The position numbers and the translations under genes were made by a program. Of a DNA stretch of 64,000 nt, positions 33,904-42,789 are shown piece by piece. The first letter of the stretch is position 1. Every line of letters starts with the position of its first letter. Under the pieces are notes generated by a model, which worked only from the letters and a program-made list of their open reading frames with translations, ran no database searches and had not been told where the DNA came from. This stretch comes from Pseudomonadota bacterium. Its GTDB lineage: Bacteria; Pseudomonadota; Gammaproteobacteria; JAKAQQ01. The stretch is taken from the NCBI GenBank assembly GCA_021785265.1, contig JAJYFY010000003.1, positions 1-64,000 on the forward strand, in the 5' to 3' direction.

Positions 33904-34571
33904 GCCGGGGGCGCCTGATCACCTTGGAGGGCGGTGACGGTGCAGGAAAGACCACCCAGGCCGGGTGGATCCGTGATCTCATCCGTGCCCAAGGTGTCCT
34001 GCTCGTCGAGACGCGCGAGCCGGGGGGAACCCCACTCGCCGAGACGATCCGGGAATGGGTGCTGTCCCCGACCGCCGAGGAACCGGACGGCCTGGCCGAG
34101 CTTTTGCTCGTGTTTGCCGCGCGTCGGCAACACTGGGTGCGACGGATCGAGCCGGCACTGGAGTCCGGGATCTGGGTGCTGTGTGACCGTTTCATCGATT
34201 CCACCTATGCCTACCAAGGGGGAGGGCGGGGCCTGCCTCTCGCCTGGATCGCCACACTGGAACACTGGGTGCTGGGACCGGGCGGGCGGCCCGACCTCAC
34301 GCTTTACTTCGACACGCCCGTCGATCAGGCACTGGAGCGAGTCCGTCAGCGCGGGCATTTGAACCGGATGGAACGGGAGGGCCCCGACTGGCATGAGCAG
34401 GTGCGATCGGCTTATCGATCCCGCTGGGAGGCCGATCCCGAACGCTTCATCCGGATCGAGGGTGGCCGTCCTCCGGATGAGGTCCGGGCGATTTTGGAAG
34501 CCGCCTTGACCCATCGATTTGCGACCTGGCAGAGTCAGGCGTCAATCCGGCCTGAGGAGCCATCGGGATGA
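33900..34571 (+). CDS. tmk: Thymidylate kinase
   Basis: Phosphorylates dTMP to dTDP. The 223-residue protein starts with GTG and has the P-loop LEGGDGAGKTTQ, TREPGGTPLAE, the DR(F/Y) motif CDRFIDSTYAYQGGGRGL and DLTLYFDTPVDQALERVRQRG. It overlaps mltG and holB by 4 bp each. Confidence 0.95.
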   Translation: MSRGRLITLEGGDGAGKTTQAGWIRDLIRAQGVLLVETREPGGTPLAETIREWVLSPTAEEPDGLAELLLVFAARRQHWVRRIEPALESGIWVLCDRFIDSTYAYQGGGRGLPLAWIATLEHWVLGPGGRPDLTLYFDTPVDQALERVRQRGHLNRMEREGPDWHEQVRSAYRSRWEADPERFIRIEGGRPPDEVRAILEAALTHRFATWQSQASIRPEEPSG

Positions 34572-35494
34572 GTCCGGCTGGAGCGGCGCGCACTCCTGAC
34601 GAGCCGATCGACTGGGGAATCCCTCAGGCGTTGTTGGCTACGCTGGGCCCGGCACGGGGCCGGACGGTGGATTCCGGTGCGATCCTCCTCACGGGAGCGA
34701 CCGAATCCCGGCGATGGCTTTTGGCAGCCCATCTCATCGAGCGGCTCTTATGCGAGGCGGAATCCGACGAACCGCCCTGTGGTCGCTGCTGGTCATGCCG
34801 GCAGCGGAAGGCGGGTCATGCCCATCCCGATCTCCGGATCATCGCGGAGGAACCCGAGCAGATCGGGATCGACGAGATCCGTAGTCTGGAAGACGCGCTG
34901 GCGCTGACCGCCCATCGTGGTGGATGGAAAGTGGGCTGGATTCCGCGCGCCAACCGGTTGACGGAAGGGGCGGCGAATGCTTTTCTCAAGACCCTGGAGG
35001 AACCGCCCCCGCATGCCTTCTACCTCATGGAATCCGGTCGGCCCCGCGCCCTCAAGGCCACGCTCAGGAGCCGTTGCCAGCGCTGGACCTTGCACGCACC
35101 AGAGACCGGCTCCGGGCTTGGAACCCCGGAGTGGGAAGCGCTGGTCGGGGAATGGGCGAGCGAATGCGAGCGGATGTTTCAGGGGGAAACGAGTCCCTTG
35201 GTCTGGGTCCGGGAACGCCCACCTTTGACATGGGCTGACCAGGCCCGTCTCTGGTCCCAATGCCTGTGGACGACAAGTCGCGCGCGCCTGGGCTGGCCGG
35301 TCCGGACCCGGTTGCCCCAAATCCTCGAACGTCGACTGGGCGCCCTGCCCGTGGAAAGTCTCGAGCTCCTGTATACTCGGGCCCGCGAGACCGAGCGCAT
35401 GGCGCAGGCCGGCATCAATCAGCGGCTCGCCCTGGAAGCGCTGGTGGTGGGTATTACCCGGGAGGTCAATCGGCATGCCTCAAAACTCGACTAA
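34568..35494 (+). CDS. holB: DNA polymerase III delta-prime subunit
   Basis: Clamp-loader subunit of 308 residues. The P-loop is degenerate (LLTGATESRRWLLA), as is normal for delta-prime, which does not hydrolyse ATP. The zinc module CGRCWSCRQ, then [31 protein letters not shown] and LRSRCQRW (SRC motif) identify it. It works with DnaX, also encoded in the window. Its last 20 bp overlap pilZ. Confidence 0.93.
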   Translation: MSPAGAARTPDEPIDWGIPQALLATLGPARGRTVDSGAILLTGATESRRWLLAAHLIERLLCEAESDEPPCGRCWSCRQRKAGHAHPDLRIIAEEPEQIGIDEIRSLEDALALTAHRGGWKVGWIPRANRLTEGAANAFLKTLEEPPPHAFYLMESGRPRALKATLRSRCQRWTLHAPETGSGLGTPEWEALVGEWASECERMFQGETSPLVWVRERPPLTWADQARLWSQCLWTTSRARLGWPVRTRLPQILERRLGALPVESLELLYTRARETERMAQAGINQRLALEALVVGITREVNRHASKLD

Positions 35495-35837
35495 CCGCCT
35501 CATCAAGCGCGCCTTCACCGATCTGGATGAACTCTATCGCTGCTACATGCCGTTCATCAGCGGGGGGGGGCTTTTCCTGTCCATGGAGACCGGTTTTCAT
35601 TTGGGGGAGTCGGTGTATTTGTTGATCGAACTGCCCCGGGAAGCACAGCCGGTCGGAGTCGAAGGAAAGGTCGTCTGGGTCACGCAGGTGGGTGCGGGAA
35701 ACCGCTTTCGTGCCCAAGGCTCGAACCAGGGGATCGGCGTCCAGTTCATGGGGGAGTCTGCCAAAGGCGCCCAACTCAAGCTCGAAAAACTGTTGACCGG
35801 AAAACTTCCCGGTGTCGGGCCGACGCATACGTTGTAG
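35475..35837 (+). CDS. pilZ: PilZ-domain protein of type IV pilus biogenesis
   Basis: A 120-residue cytosolic protein like Pseudomonas PilZ: YRCYMPFISGGGLFLSMETG, then LLIELPREAQPVGVEGKVVW, VTQVGAGNRFRAQG and GIGVQFMGE. As in true PilZ, the c-di-GMP-binding R-x-x-x-R is not evident. Position after holB is the usual one. The Gly triplet near residue 30 is written GGG-GGG-GGG, a nine-G run (35562-35570), so slippage there would abolish the protein. The pilus genes it serves are not in the window. Confidence 0.92.
   Translation: MPQNSTNRLIKRAFTDLDELYRCYMPFISGGGLFLSMETGFHLGESVYLLIELPREAQPVGVEGKVVWVTQVGAGNRFRAQGSNQGIGVQFMGESAKGAQLKLEKLLTGKLPGVGPTHTL
35562..35570 (+). repeat. Nine-G homopolymer inside pilZ
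   Basis: An uninterrupted run of nine G in the codons for Gly-Gly-Gly early in pilZ. A one-base change would frameshift the protein after about 30 residues. Confidence 0.85.
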
Positions 35838-36154
35838 CAGGTGTGGGAATGCCCGACGTCGACGGGCTCACCCGCCCGTGCGAAAGGACCCCTGTCCCGA
35901 ATCCGCCGTGCGGACCGAGCTCGGCACTGCGTGAGGTTTCCGGAACCGATCCGCGCAGTCGTCGAATCTGTCGGTTTCAATGGCGCAATCCAGCGCCGCA
36001 AAGAACCACCCTTTGCGGGTCTCTACCGCGGATCGCTCATAAACCATGAGTCCTGGCCAGAAGCTCACCCGCCTTGGCCGGTTCGGAGTGCCGGAAGTAC
36101 TTCTGTTATCATAATCCTCACTCCGATTTTTCCCCAAGGTCGCCGATCCCGTCC
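35838..36154. other. Intergenic region upstream of the aldolase gene, with stem-loop
   Basis: About 317 bp without a coding frame of protein character. It holds a perfect 8-bp hairpin, CCGCAAAG-AACCACC-CTTTGCGG, at 35996-36018, and a smaller ACGGGC-TCACCC-GCCCGT hairpin after the pilZ stop. Neither has a T run. The AT-rich TATCATAAT at 36107-36115 is the best -10 candidate for the aldolase gene. A small RNA or leader is possible but unproven. Confidence 0.4.
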
Positions 36155-37177
36155 ATGAAGTCCCATCCGCTCGATGCTCTTGCGCAACAGTTGGTGGCAC
36201 CGGACCGGGGTATCCTGGCGGCTGATGAAAGTTCAGGAACCATCGAAAAACGCTTCCAGGCCGTGGGGATTCCGTCCACGGAGATCACGCGGCGGGATTA
36301 CCGCGAACTCTTGTTTTCGAGCCCGGGGATCGACCAATACCTCTCCGGCGTGATCCTTTACGAAGAGACCTTGAGCCAGATCGGTCGGGACGGCCGGCGG
36401 CTCGTCCAGATTCTCGAGGATCGCGGCATCCTGCCCGGCATCAAGGTGGACCGGGGGATCAAACCGCTGCCGGGGCAGCCCGATGAGTCCGTGACCGAGG
36501 GACTGGACGGCCTGCACGAGCGGCTGGCTGCCTACCGGGGGCAAGGTGCACGTTTTACCAAGTGGCGGGCCGTGATTCGCGTGGATGAAGAGCGTCCCTC
36601 ATCTCTGGCCCTCAAGGCCAATGCCGAGGTTCTGGCCCGTTATGCCGGACTGGTGCAGGAAGCCGGCATGGTTCCGATTGTGGAGCCGGAAGTCCTCATG
36701 GAGGGCAGTCACGATCTGGATCGCTGCGAGACCGTGACCACGGCTGCCCTCGATCAGCTGTTTATGGCCCTCAAGGCCTACCGGGTCCGGCTCGAGGCAC
36801 TGGTCCTCAAGCCCAACATGGTGGTTTCAGGAACGCAATGCAACCGGCCCGCATCCGTGGAGACCGTGGCTCAGGCCACGGTGCAAACCCTGGCCCGGAC
36901 GGTGCCGGCGGCTGTTCCCGGGATTGCTTTCCTTTCCGGGGGGCAGTCCCCGGAACAAGCCACCCAGCATCTCGATGCCATCAACCGGCTGGCCACCCGC
37001 CTGCCCTGGCGTCTCACCTTTTCCTTCTCGCGGGCGCTCCAGGAACCCCCGCTCCGCATGTGGGCCGGTAAGGAAGACCGGATCCGGCAGGCGCAGGAGC
37101 TGTTCAGTCAACGCGTTCGCCTGAACAGCCTGGCGAGCATGGGGCGCTACCATCCGGACCTGGAAAAAGTGGCCTGA
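36155..37177 (+). CDS. Class I fructose-bisphosphate aldolase
   Basis: Schiff-base aldolase of 340 residues, of the animal/plant-like glycolytic family. It has GILAADESSGTIEKRF, LSGVILYEETL, GIKVDRGIKPLPG, ARFTKWRAVIRV, PIVEPEVLMEG, the Schiff-base Lys219 in ALVLKPNMVVSG and AFLSGGQSPEQAT. It cleaves fructose-1,6-bisphosphate in glycolysis or makes it in gluconeogenesis and the Calvin cycle. ATG 36155 begins the conserved protein; the longer frame upstream covers the promoter. It is a single gene, 31 bp before mlaF. Bacteria more often use class II enzymes, so this is a less common choice. Confidence 0.93.
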   Translation: MKSHPLDALAQQLVAPDRGILAADESSGTIEKRFQAVGIPSTEITRRDYRELLFSSPGIDQYLSGVILYEETLSQIGRDGRRLVQILEDRGILPGIKVDRGIKPLPGQPDESVTEGLDGLHERLAAYRGQGARFTKWRAVIRVDEERPSSLALKANAEVLARYAGLVQEAGMVPIVEPEVLMEGSHDLDRCETVTTAALDQLFMALKAYRVRLEALVLKPNMVVSGTQCNRPASVETVAQATVQTLARTVPAAVPGIAFLSGGQSPEQATQHLDAINRLATRLPWRLTFSFSRALQEPPLRMWAGKEDRIRQAQELFSQRVRLNSLASMGRYHPDLEKVA

Positions 37178-37208
37178 AGCCGACCTGGCATCACGTCCCG
37201 AGATCCCC

Positions 37209-38075
37209 ATGACGACGCCCTCATCCTCCCGACAGTTGACTGGTTCGGCGGATTTCATATTGCCCTCGGGCCGGAATACGATCCGCGTCCAGGATGTCGA
37301 TTTCGGCTACGGTTCGCGTGTCGTTTTTTCCGGCCTGGATCTCACCGTTCCGGAAGGGCAGATCACGGCGATTCTGGGCCCGAGCGGATCCGGCAAGAGT
37401 ACCCTGATCGAACTCATGACCGGGCAGAAGAAGGCCCTCCGGGGGCAGGTCGAGGTGGGGGGCGAAGAAGTGGGCGCGCTGTCCCGTCAAGCGCTTTACC
37501 GCCTGAGACGGCGGATGGGGGTCCTGTTTCAGGACGGCGCCCTCTTCACGGATCTTTCGGTTTTCGAAAATGTCGCCTTTCCGGTCCGGGAACACACACA
37601 CCTCGCGGAAGCGCTGATTCACCATCTGGTGTTCATGAAGCTCGAGGCGGTGGGGTTGCGGGGGGCCCACTCGCTTTACCCGTCAGAACTGTCCGGAGGC
37701 ATGGCCCGTCGAGTGGCCTTGGCGCGCTCGATTGTCCTGGATCCCCTGATCATGTTCTACGATGAGCCCTTGGTCGGGCTGGATCCGATCGCCATGGGCA
37801 TGATCCTGCGACTCATCGTCCATCTCAACCGGAGCCTCGGCATCACGAGTGTCATTGTGAGCCATGATGTGACCGAGATGCTCGAGGTGGCGGACTGGTG
37901 CTATCTCATTGCGGAAGGCCGTGTGCAGGGAGCCGGATCTCCCGCCGTCATCCGGGAGATGGAAAGCCCGTGGGTTCGCCAGTTCGTGAGCGGGAGCGCT
38001 GAGGGACCGGTACCGTTCCATTATCCCAGCCGCGAGTACACAGCCGATCTGTTCGGCAAGGTCCGGCCGGCATGA
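37209..38075 (+). CDS. mlaF: Phospholipid-transport ABC ATPase MlaF
   Basis: ATPase of the MlaFEDB complex that keeps outer-membrane lipid asymmetry. Of 288 residues, it has Walker A GPSGSGKST, Q-loop VLFQDGALFTDLSVFENVAF, signature ELSGGMARRVALARS (the Mla-type S-G-G-M-A-R-R), Walker B IMFYDEPLVGLDP and HDVTEM. It is slightly longer than E. coli MlaF because of a 20-residue N-terminal extension. Coupled to mlaE by a 4-bp overlap. Confidence 0.94.
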   Translation: MTTPSSSRQLTGSADFILPSGRNTIRVQDVDFGYGSRVVFSGLDLTVPEGQITAILGPSGSGKSTLIELMTGQKKALRGQVEVGGEEVGALSRQALYRLRRRMGVLFQDGALFTDLSVFENVAFPVREHTHLAEALIHHLVFMKLEAVGLRGAHSLYPSELSGGMARRVALARSIVLDPLIMFYDEPLVGLDPIAMGMILRLIVHLNRSLGITSVIVSHDVTEMLEVADWCYLIAEGRVQGAGSPAVIREMESPWVRQFVSGSAEGPVPFHYPSREYTADLFGKVRPA

Positions 38076-38842
38076 GGCAGCTCGGATCCCTCGTCCGGCC
38101 GATTCTGGAGTTCTGCGCAGCCCTTGGACGCCGTCTGCATTTTCTGGTGACCAGTCTGACCCTGATTCCCTCCACCTTGGCCCGGCCGCGTCAGTTCGTC
38201 GAACAGCTTTTTTACGTGGGTTCCGTCTCCGTCATCCTGATCGCGGTGGGAGGGCTGTTTGTGGGCCTGGTCCTGGCTTTGCAGTTCTACACCGCCTTAT
38301 CCCGTTTCGGCGCCACGAGTTCCCTGGGAGGACTCGTGGCCCTGGCCTTGTTGCGCGAGCTCGGTCCCGTGCTGACCGCGCTCCTGTTCGCCGGCCGGGC
38401 CGGAACCTCCCTCGCATCCGAACTCGGACTCATGCGCGCCACCCGCCAGATCGATGCCATGGAGGTGATGGCCGTTGATCCCATGCGGCGGGTGGTGGCC
38501 CCGCGCTTTCTGGCCGGGATTCTGGCCATGCCCCTCTTGGCGGCTATTTTCAGTGCCATGGGCGTCCTCGGGTCCTACCTGATCGGTATCAAGATGATGG
38601 GACTCGATCCCGGAGTCTTCTGGTCGAGCATGCGGCACGAGGTCCGATTTCATGCCGATTTGGTGAATGGCATGGTGAAGAGTCTGATTTTTGGGGTGGC
38701 CTGTAGCCTGATTTCCCTCTATGAGGGTTTCCATGCGCGACCCACCGCCGAAGGCGTCGGCCAGGCGACAACCCGATCCGTGGTCATCAGTTCCATGGCG
38801 ATATTGGCCCTTGATTTTCTGCTAACCTCATTCATGTATTGA
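38072..38842 (+). CDS. mlaE: Phospholipid-transport permease MlaE
   Basis: A 256-residue inner-membrane permease with about five segments and the family core LRELGPVLTALLFAGRAGTS, then LASELGLMRATRQIDAMEVM and VAPRFLAGILAMPLLAA. It ends EGVGQATTRSVVISSMAILALDF, typical of MlaE. It sits between mlaF (overlap) and mlaD (22 bp). Confidence 0.95.
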   Translation: MRQLGSLVRPILEFCAALGRRLHFLVTSLTLIPSTLARPRQFVEQLFYVGSVSVILIAVGGLFVGLVLALQFYTALSRFGATSSLGGLVALALLRELGPVLTALLFAGRAGTSLASELGLMRATRQIDAMEVMAVDPMRRVVAPRFLAGILAMPLLAAIFSAMGVLGSYLIGIKMMGLDPGVFWSSMRHEVRFHADLVNGMVKSLIFGVACSLISLYEGFHARPTAEGVGQATTRSVVISSMAILALDFLLTSFMY

Positions 38843-38864
38843 CGGGTATTGCCAAGAGGGTTTT

Positions 38865-39329
38865 ATGCGTCCGATCCGCACACTGGAAGTCATCACCGGT
38901 CTCTTTGTGCTCCTGGGGGTCGCGGCCCTGTTCTACTTGGCCACGCAAACCACCAACTACCGCACCTATGGCGGGCAGAGTTATGAGGTCAAGGCGTTTT
39001 TCAACAATGTCGGCGGATTGCACGTGGGAGCACCCGTCCGCATGGGCGGCGTGACGGTCGGGCGGGTGACCGTGATCCGTTACAGCATGAAGCGGTACCA
39101 GGCCGAGGTCGATCTTCTCATCTCGGATCACTATGACAAGATTCCCGCCGATTCGACTGCCGCCATCCTGACCCAGGGAGTCCTTGGGGAGCAATACATC
39201 GGCGTGAGTCCGGGAGGGGCGCCGACCTTCCTCCACAATGGCAGTACGATTCATTTCACCCAGTCCGCGATTATCCTGGAAAACCTGCTGGGTCAACTCC
39301 TGACCCACGGGGGCCATTCCGGCAAATGA
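38865..39329 (+). CDS. mlaD: MCE-domain lipid-binding protein MlaD
   Basis: A 154-residue periplasmic protein anchored by one N-terminal segment (TGLFVLLGVAALFYLATQT) and holding one MCE domain: VKAFFNNVGGLHVGAPVRMG, VTVGRVTVI, STAAILTQGVLGEQYIGV. It forms the hexameric ring on MlaE through which phospholipid passes. Its stop overlaps an in-frame ATG of the next gene. Confidence 0.95.
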   Translation: MRPIRTLEVITGLFVLLGVAALFYLATQTTNYRTYGGQSYEVKAFFNNVGGLHVGAPVRMGGVTVGRVTVIRYSMKRYQAEVDLLISDHYDKIPADSTAAILTQGVLGEQYIGVSPGGAPTFLHNGSTIHFTQSAIILENLLGQLLTHGGHSGK

Positions 39330-39412
39330 GGAAAGCCCCCGCTTTTTGGACCATGCCCCCCCACCGGATCCGATCCCTGCCGCGAAATCCGCGGTCCTAC
39401 TGGTGTTCCGAC

Positions 39413-40069
39413 ATGAAAAGCCTCCTTCCCGCCTCCGCGCTCCTGGCCCTCTTGGTTATGCTTCCGGTTCAGGCCACACCCGTGACCCCTACGCCCCTCG
39501 TGGACAATCCGCAGGCCACGCCCACCGCTCTGATCAAACAGGCGACCGGAAAGGTCTTGGTCTTTCTCAAGACCCACCGGCCGGGGCTCCGCCAAGATCC
39601 CCGCCAGACGGCCCTCCTCCTGGCGGGCCAGTTGTTGCCTTACTTCGATTTCTCCCTGACCGCGGAATACGTGCTGGGCCGCTACTGGCGGTCGACGACC
39701 CCGGCGGAACAGAAACACTTTGAGCGCTTCTTCTACCATTACCTGATCCATACCTTCGCAACGGCCCTCAGGCACTACCGGGGGGCCCGGGTCCAGGTCA
39801 AGCCCTACCAGGGTTCCCTTTCGGGGCACTATGTGCAGGTGATGAGCGAGATTCACACGCAGGGAGGCCAGTCGGTGGGTGTCACTTATGCGCTCTACCG
39901 CACGGCTCGTGGCTGGAGGATTTTTGACGTGAGTGTCGAGGGGATTTCCTACGTCATGAGTTTCCGGAAACAGTTTGAACCGATCCTGGAACGGGTGGGT
40001 GTGGCCGGACTCATTCGCGAACTCCAGGACAAGACGATCCATCCCGCCGTGCATGCCCCGTCCGGATGA
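39413..40069 (+). CDS. mlaC: Periplasmic phospholipid carrier MlaC
   Basis: Soluble shuttle between MlaFEDB and MlaA, 218 residues from the preferred start, with a signal peptide MKSLLPASALLALLVMLPVQA. The body has LLPYFDFSLTAEYVLGRYWR, HFERFFYHYLIHTFATALRH and YRTARGWRIFDVSVEGIS, the MlaC signature. The frame is open from an ATG at 39326 that overlaps the mlaD stop. That start would place 29 residues in front of the signal peptide, so 39413 is chosen, although no strong ribosome site is seen at either. Confidence 0.9.
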   Translation: MKSLLPASALLALLVMLPVQATPVTPTPLVDNPQATPTALIKQATGKVLVFLKTHRPGLRQDPRQTALLLAGQLLPYFDFSLTAEYVLGRYWRSTTPAEQKHFERFFYHYLIHTFATALRHYRGARVQVKPYQGSLSGHYVQVMSEIHTQGGQSVGVTYALYRTARGWRIFDVSVEGISYVMSFRKQFEPILERVGVAGLIRELQDKTIHPAVHAPSG

Positions 40070-40395
40070 CGACGGTGCCTGAGTCCCGATCAGGCCGGAT
40101 GGGGGTCCGGATCACGGGTGACCGGATGACCGTGACCGGTCCGCTCACGGCTGCGACCCTGGTCCGGCCGGACCGGAAGACCCGGCGTGCCTTTGCCCGG
40201 ATCAGGACGGTGGATTTAGGTGAGGTTCCTTTCATGGACAGTGCGGGGGTGGCCCAGCTCATCGAATGGAAGCGGCTGGCCCTCGAGCAGGGCCGGTCAC
40301 TCGGCATCCAGAACCTGCCCGACCAGGCCCGGGCCATTGCCCGGCTTTGCCAGGTCGAAGATCTCCTCCTGGAAGACGCGTCCCGGCTTTCCTGA
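40066..40395 (+). CDS. mlaB: STAS-domain protein MlaB
   Basis: A 109-residue cytosolic STAS protein that binds MlaF and stabilises the transporter. The core TVDLGEVPFMDSAGVAQLIE with the conserved D-S-A-G, then WKRLALEQGRSLGIQNLPDQ, fits MlaB. It overlaps mlaC by 4 bp and ends 2 bp before the mlaA stop on the other strand. Confidence 0.9.
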   Translation: MTTVPESRSGRMGVRITGDRMTVTGPLTAATLVRPDRKTRRAFARIRTVDLGEVPFMDSAGVAQLIEWKRLALEQGRSLGIQNLPDQARAIARLCQVEDLLLEDASRLS

Positions 40396-40397
40396 AG

Positions 40398-41270
40398 TCA
40401 GCGCTTTGAAGGCAGGCGGGGCTTTCCGGCCGGCTGGGGGGCCGGGGTGGGCGGCGCATCCGTTCCCGGTGCCGGGCCGCCCGGCAGACCCGGGTAGACG
40501 ATGGGCGGATGGCCATGGTAGAGGCGGTAGCGCTGGTGTTGCTGGTAGGCGTCCTTCATCATCAGATACGGGTCGGGTGCAGAGTAGATGAGACGGACCT
40601 GGCCGATGAGCTGGGCCCGGATCTCGATCAGGTTGAGGATCGTGAGACTGTTGCGGATGGGGACGGATGAAATGTACTGGACCGGATTTCCGAGATAACT
40701 GTCCACGATGCGCCCCGTGAGGCCGCGCAGGCTGCTCGGGCCGAAGAGGGGCAGATAGAGGTACGGTCCCCGCGGCACGCCCCAGTGCGCCAGGGTCAGT
40801 CCGAAATCGGCATGATGGCGCTCGAGGCCCATGGCGGAGGCCACGTTGAAGAGACCCAAAACCCCAAAGGTCGAGTTGGCCAGAAAGCGGCCGCTTTCCT
40901 CAAGTCCCTGCCGGGGTCGGCCTTCCAGGAACTCGTTCACGACCACCATCGGATCCGACAGGTTCGAAAAGACATTGTGGATGCCGATCCGGATGGGATG
41001 GGGCACGACTGCCACGTAGGCATGGGCAGTCGGGCGGAGAACCGCCTGATCCACCGCCTCGTTCAGGGCAAAGTTCGCGCGGTTGATGTCGTGAAAAGGT
41101 CCCGGGCCATGGCCGGACAAACTCGCACAGGCGCCGAGCGTCAGGGTCAGCCCAAGGATTCCGGTGACCGCGACCACCCGGCGTCCGGCAACGAGGATCT
41201 CCGATCGAATCCGTGTGGGTCGGCAGTGTGGGGGGAGGATTCCATCGGTCTGGCGTCTGGGTAAAAGCAT
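40398..41270 (-). CDS. mlaA: Outer-membrane lipoprotein MlaA (VacJ)
   Basis: Lipoprotein that removes misplaced phospholipid from the outer leaflet and hands it to MlaC. The lipobox is LTLGAC (C48 if translation starts at 41270). The mature part has FHDINRANFALNEAVDQAVL, NVFSNLSDPMVVVNEFLEG, RFLANSTFGVLGLFNVA, FGLTLAHWGVPRGPYLYLPL and FGPSSLRGLTG. The first 30 residues look unlike a signal peptide, so a later GTG (41177) is a possible real start. A Pro-rich tail follows. Convergent with mlaB, so all Mla components are together here, which is not universal. Confidence 0.93.
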   Translation of the reverse strand: MLLPRRQTDGILPPHCRPTRIRSEILVAGRRVVAVTGILGLTLTLGACASLSGHGPGPFHDINRANFALNEAVDQAVLRPTAHAYVAVVPHPIRIGIHNVFSNLSDPMVVVNEFLEGRPRQGLEESGRFLANSTFGVLGLFNVASAMGLERHHADFGLTLAHWGVPRGPYLYLPLFGPSSLRGLTGRIVDSYLGNPVQYISSVPIRNSLTILNLIEIRAQLIGQVRLIYSAPDPYLMMKDAYQQHQRYRLYHGHPPIVYPGLPGGPAPGTDAPPTPAPQPAGKPRLPSKR

Positions 41271-41383
41271 GATCGGTTTCGGGCTCCGTTCGGTTCAGGT
41301 GAGGAGTCAGGCACAAGCAGGTTCCCGTCGGGTCGCCGGTGGGCGCCGGGACCCCTAAAGCCCGCTTCAGCAGGACCGGGGAT

Positions 41384-41411
41384 GGCGGACGCGATGGCTT
41401 CGCGGTCCGCC
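41384..41411. other. GC-rich stem-loop after the FadL-type gene
   Basis: GGCGGAC-GCG-ATGGCTT-CGCG-GTCCGCC, a 7-bp perfect outer stem with a partly paired inner part, 10 bp beyond the minus-strand stop at 41422. No T run follows, so termination would not be of the classic intrinsic type. Confidence 0.4.
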
Positions 41412-41421
41412 GGTTTCCGGT

Positions 41422-42789
41422 TCAGAACTGGTAGCCAAACTCCAGGGCATAGAGATTGGCAGCCAGGTTCCAGGTTCCGACCACCTGGTCACCCGATGGA
41501 CTGATGTTGTTCATCGGGATATGACTGTTCAGGAACAGGTGCGCATAACCAAACGACAAACTGGTGGCCGGGTTGACCAGGTAGGTGAAGCCTACGGCCA
41601 GCCAATCCCGGTTGCCGTCGGGCAGACGGGCGTTGCGGGTCGAGTCCGGGACCGGGCTCTGGTCCCAGCCGAGGCCACCCCGGAAAGTCCAGTGCTTGTT
41701 GTAGCGCCAGCTGGTTCCCACGCTGCCGTACCAGGTATTGTGATAATCCTCGGGCGTGGTGGCTGTCGGCTGGTTGGGGTTCGCAAAGAGAATCTGGATC
41801 TGCTGGAAGGAGTCCCAACGGGTGTAGCTGGCCGTTGCACCGATCGACCATGCATGGGACAGCTGCTGGTTGAAGCTCAGAGTCGCCGTGTCCGGCGTTT
41901 CGAGGTTGGCGCTGGCGTCGGTCGGGGAGAAGAGGGCACTTTGCGTAAAGAGGGCCGGCACGTTGTTGAAGGAGGCGGTTCCGACAAGATTGTGGGTGAT
42001 CCGGCTCCGGTAGGTGAGACCGATCCGAGTTCCCGAGTCATGCCACAAGAAGCCGATGTTCCAGCCAAAAGCCGTGTCGCTCCCTTGCACCTCTGAAAAG
42101 ATGTCGTGCGACTGGGGGGTGAGGTTCAGGCTCTCGCAATTCAAGGGTCCCAGTTTTGCGAAACAGACCGCGCCGGCATCGACCGCGTTCGTGAACTTGG
42201 CGTAGGCTTTCGAGATATCCAACCCGAGACCGATGGAAAAGTGAGGGGACAGACGGTAGGCCAAAGACGGGTTGATGTTGATGACGTCCAGGGAGGTGTA
42301 GATGGCCTCGTAGCGGAGAATCGACGAGGCGTTGTAATCGGTGCTGAGCCCGAAGGGGACGTAGATACCGATGCCCCACGACCAGTGGTGGTTGATGGGC
42401 GCGGCAAAGAACCCCGAGGGGACGAAGTTAAGTTTCCGGCCGGCGTTGCCGCCATTATTCCCGGATAGGGGTTCCCCGATGGCGTCGATGGCCGAGGTTG
42501 GGGTGAACTCACCATAGAGCTTGATAATGGTGGCGGTCAGGTTGAGGGTCGGTTTCTTGAGGAGGGTCAAGAGGGCCGGGTTGAAGTAAACGGCGGTTGC
42601 TCCGTCCGGGTTCGCGGCGCTGCCGGCATAGGCTTTTCCCATCTCACGGGCGCTGGTTTCGTTCAGTGCGAATCCCGACCCCCATGCCGGAGGGGTGAGG
42701 GCGGTGCCCAGCCCCGCCACAGCCAGTAGGGCAAACAGGTAAAGATTCCGGGCAGTTTTCTTGGCGGACAGACGGGTCATCGTCAGCAT
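41422..42789 (-). CDS. FadL/TodX-family outer-membrane hydrophobic-substrate channel
   Basis: Outer-membrane barrel of 455 residues. After a signal peptide ending PPAWG come the family hallmarks GFALNETSAREMGKAYAGSA, NPDGATAVYFNPALLTLLKK, and a 14-strand-type body ending in Phe (YALEFGYQF). FadL relatives take up long-chain fatty acids or aromatic hydrocarbons; which one applies here cannot be told. ATG 42780 is an equally good start. It lies next to the Mla genes, so outer-membrane lipid handling is grouped. A promoter candidate lies at 42904-42931. Confidence 0.9.
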   Translation of the reverse strand: MLTMTRLSAKKTARNLYLFALLAVAGLGTALTPPAWGSGFALNETSAREMGKAYAGSAANPDGATAVYFNPALLTLLKKPTLNLTATIIKLYGEFTPTSAIDAIGEPLSGNNGGNAGRKLNFVPSGFFAAPINHHWSWGIGIYVPFGLSTDYNASSILRYEAIYTSLDVININPSLAYRLSPHFSIGLGLDISKAYAKFTNAVDAGAVCFAKLGPLNCESLNLTPQSHDIFSEVQGSDTAFGWNIGFLWHDSGTRIGLTYRSRITHNLVGTASFNNVPALFTQSALFSPTDASANLETPDTATLSFNQQLSHAWSIGATASYTRWDSFQQIQILFANPNQPTATTPEDYHNTWYGSVGTSWRYNKHWTFRGGLGWDQSPVPDSTRNARLPDGNRDWLAVGFTYLVNPATSLSFGYAHLFLNSHIPMNNISPSGDQVVGTWNLAANLYALEFGYQF

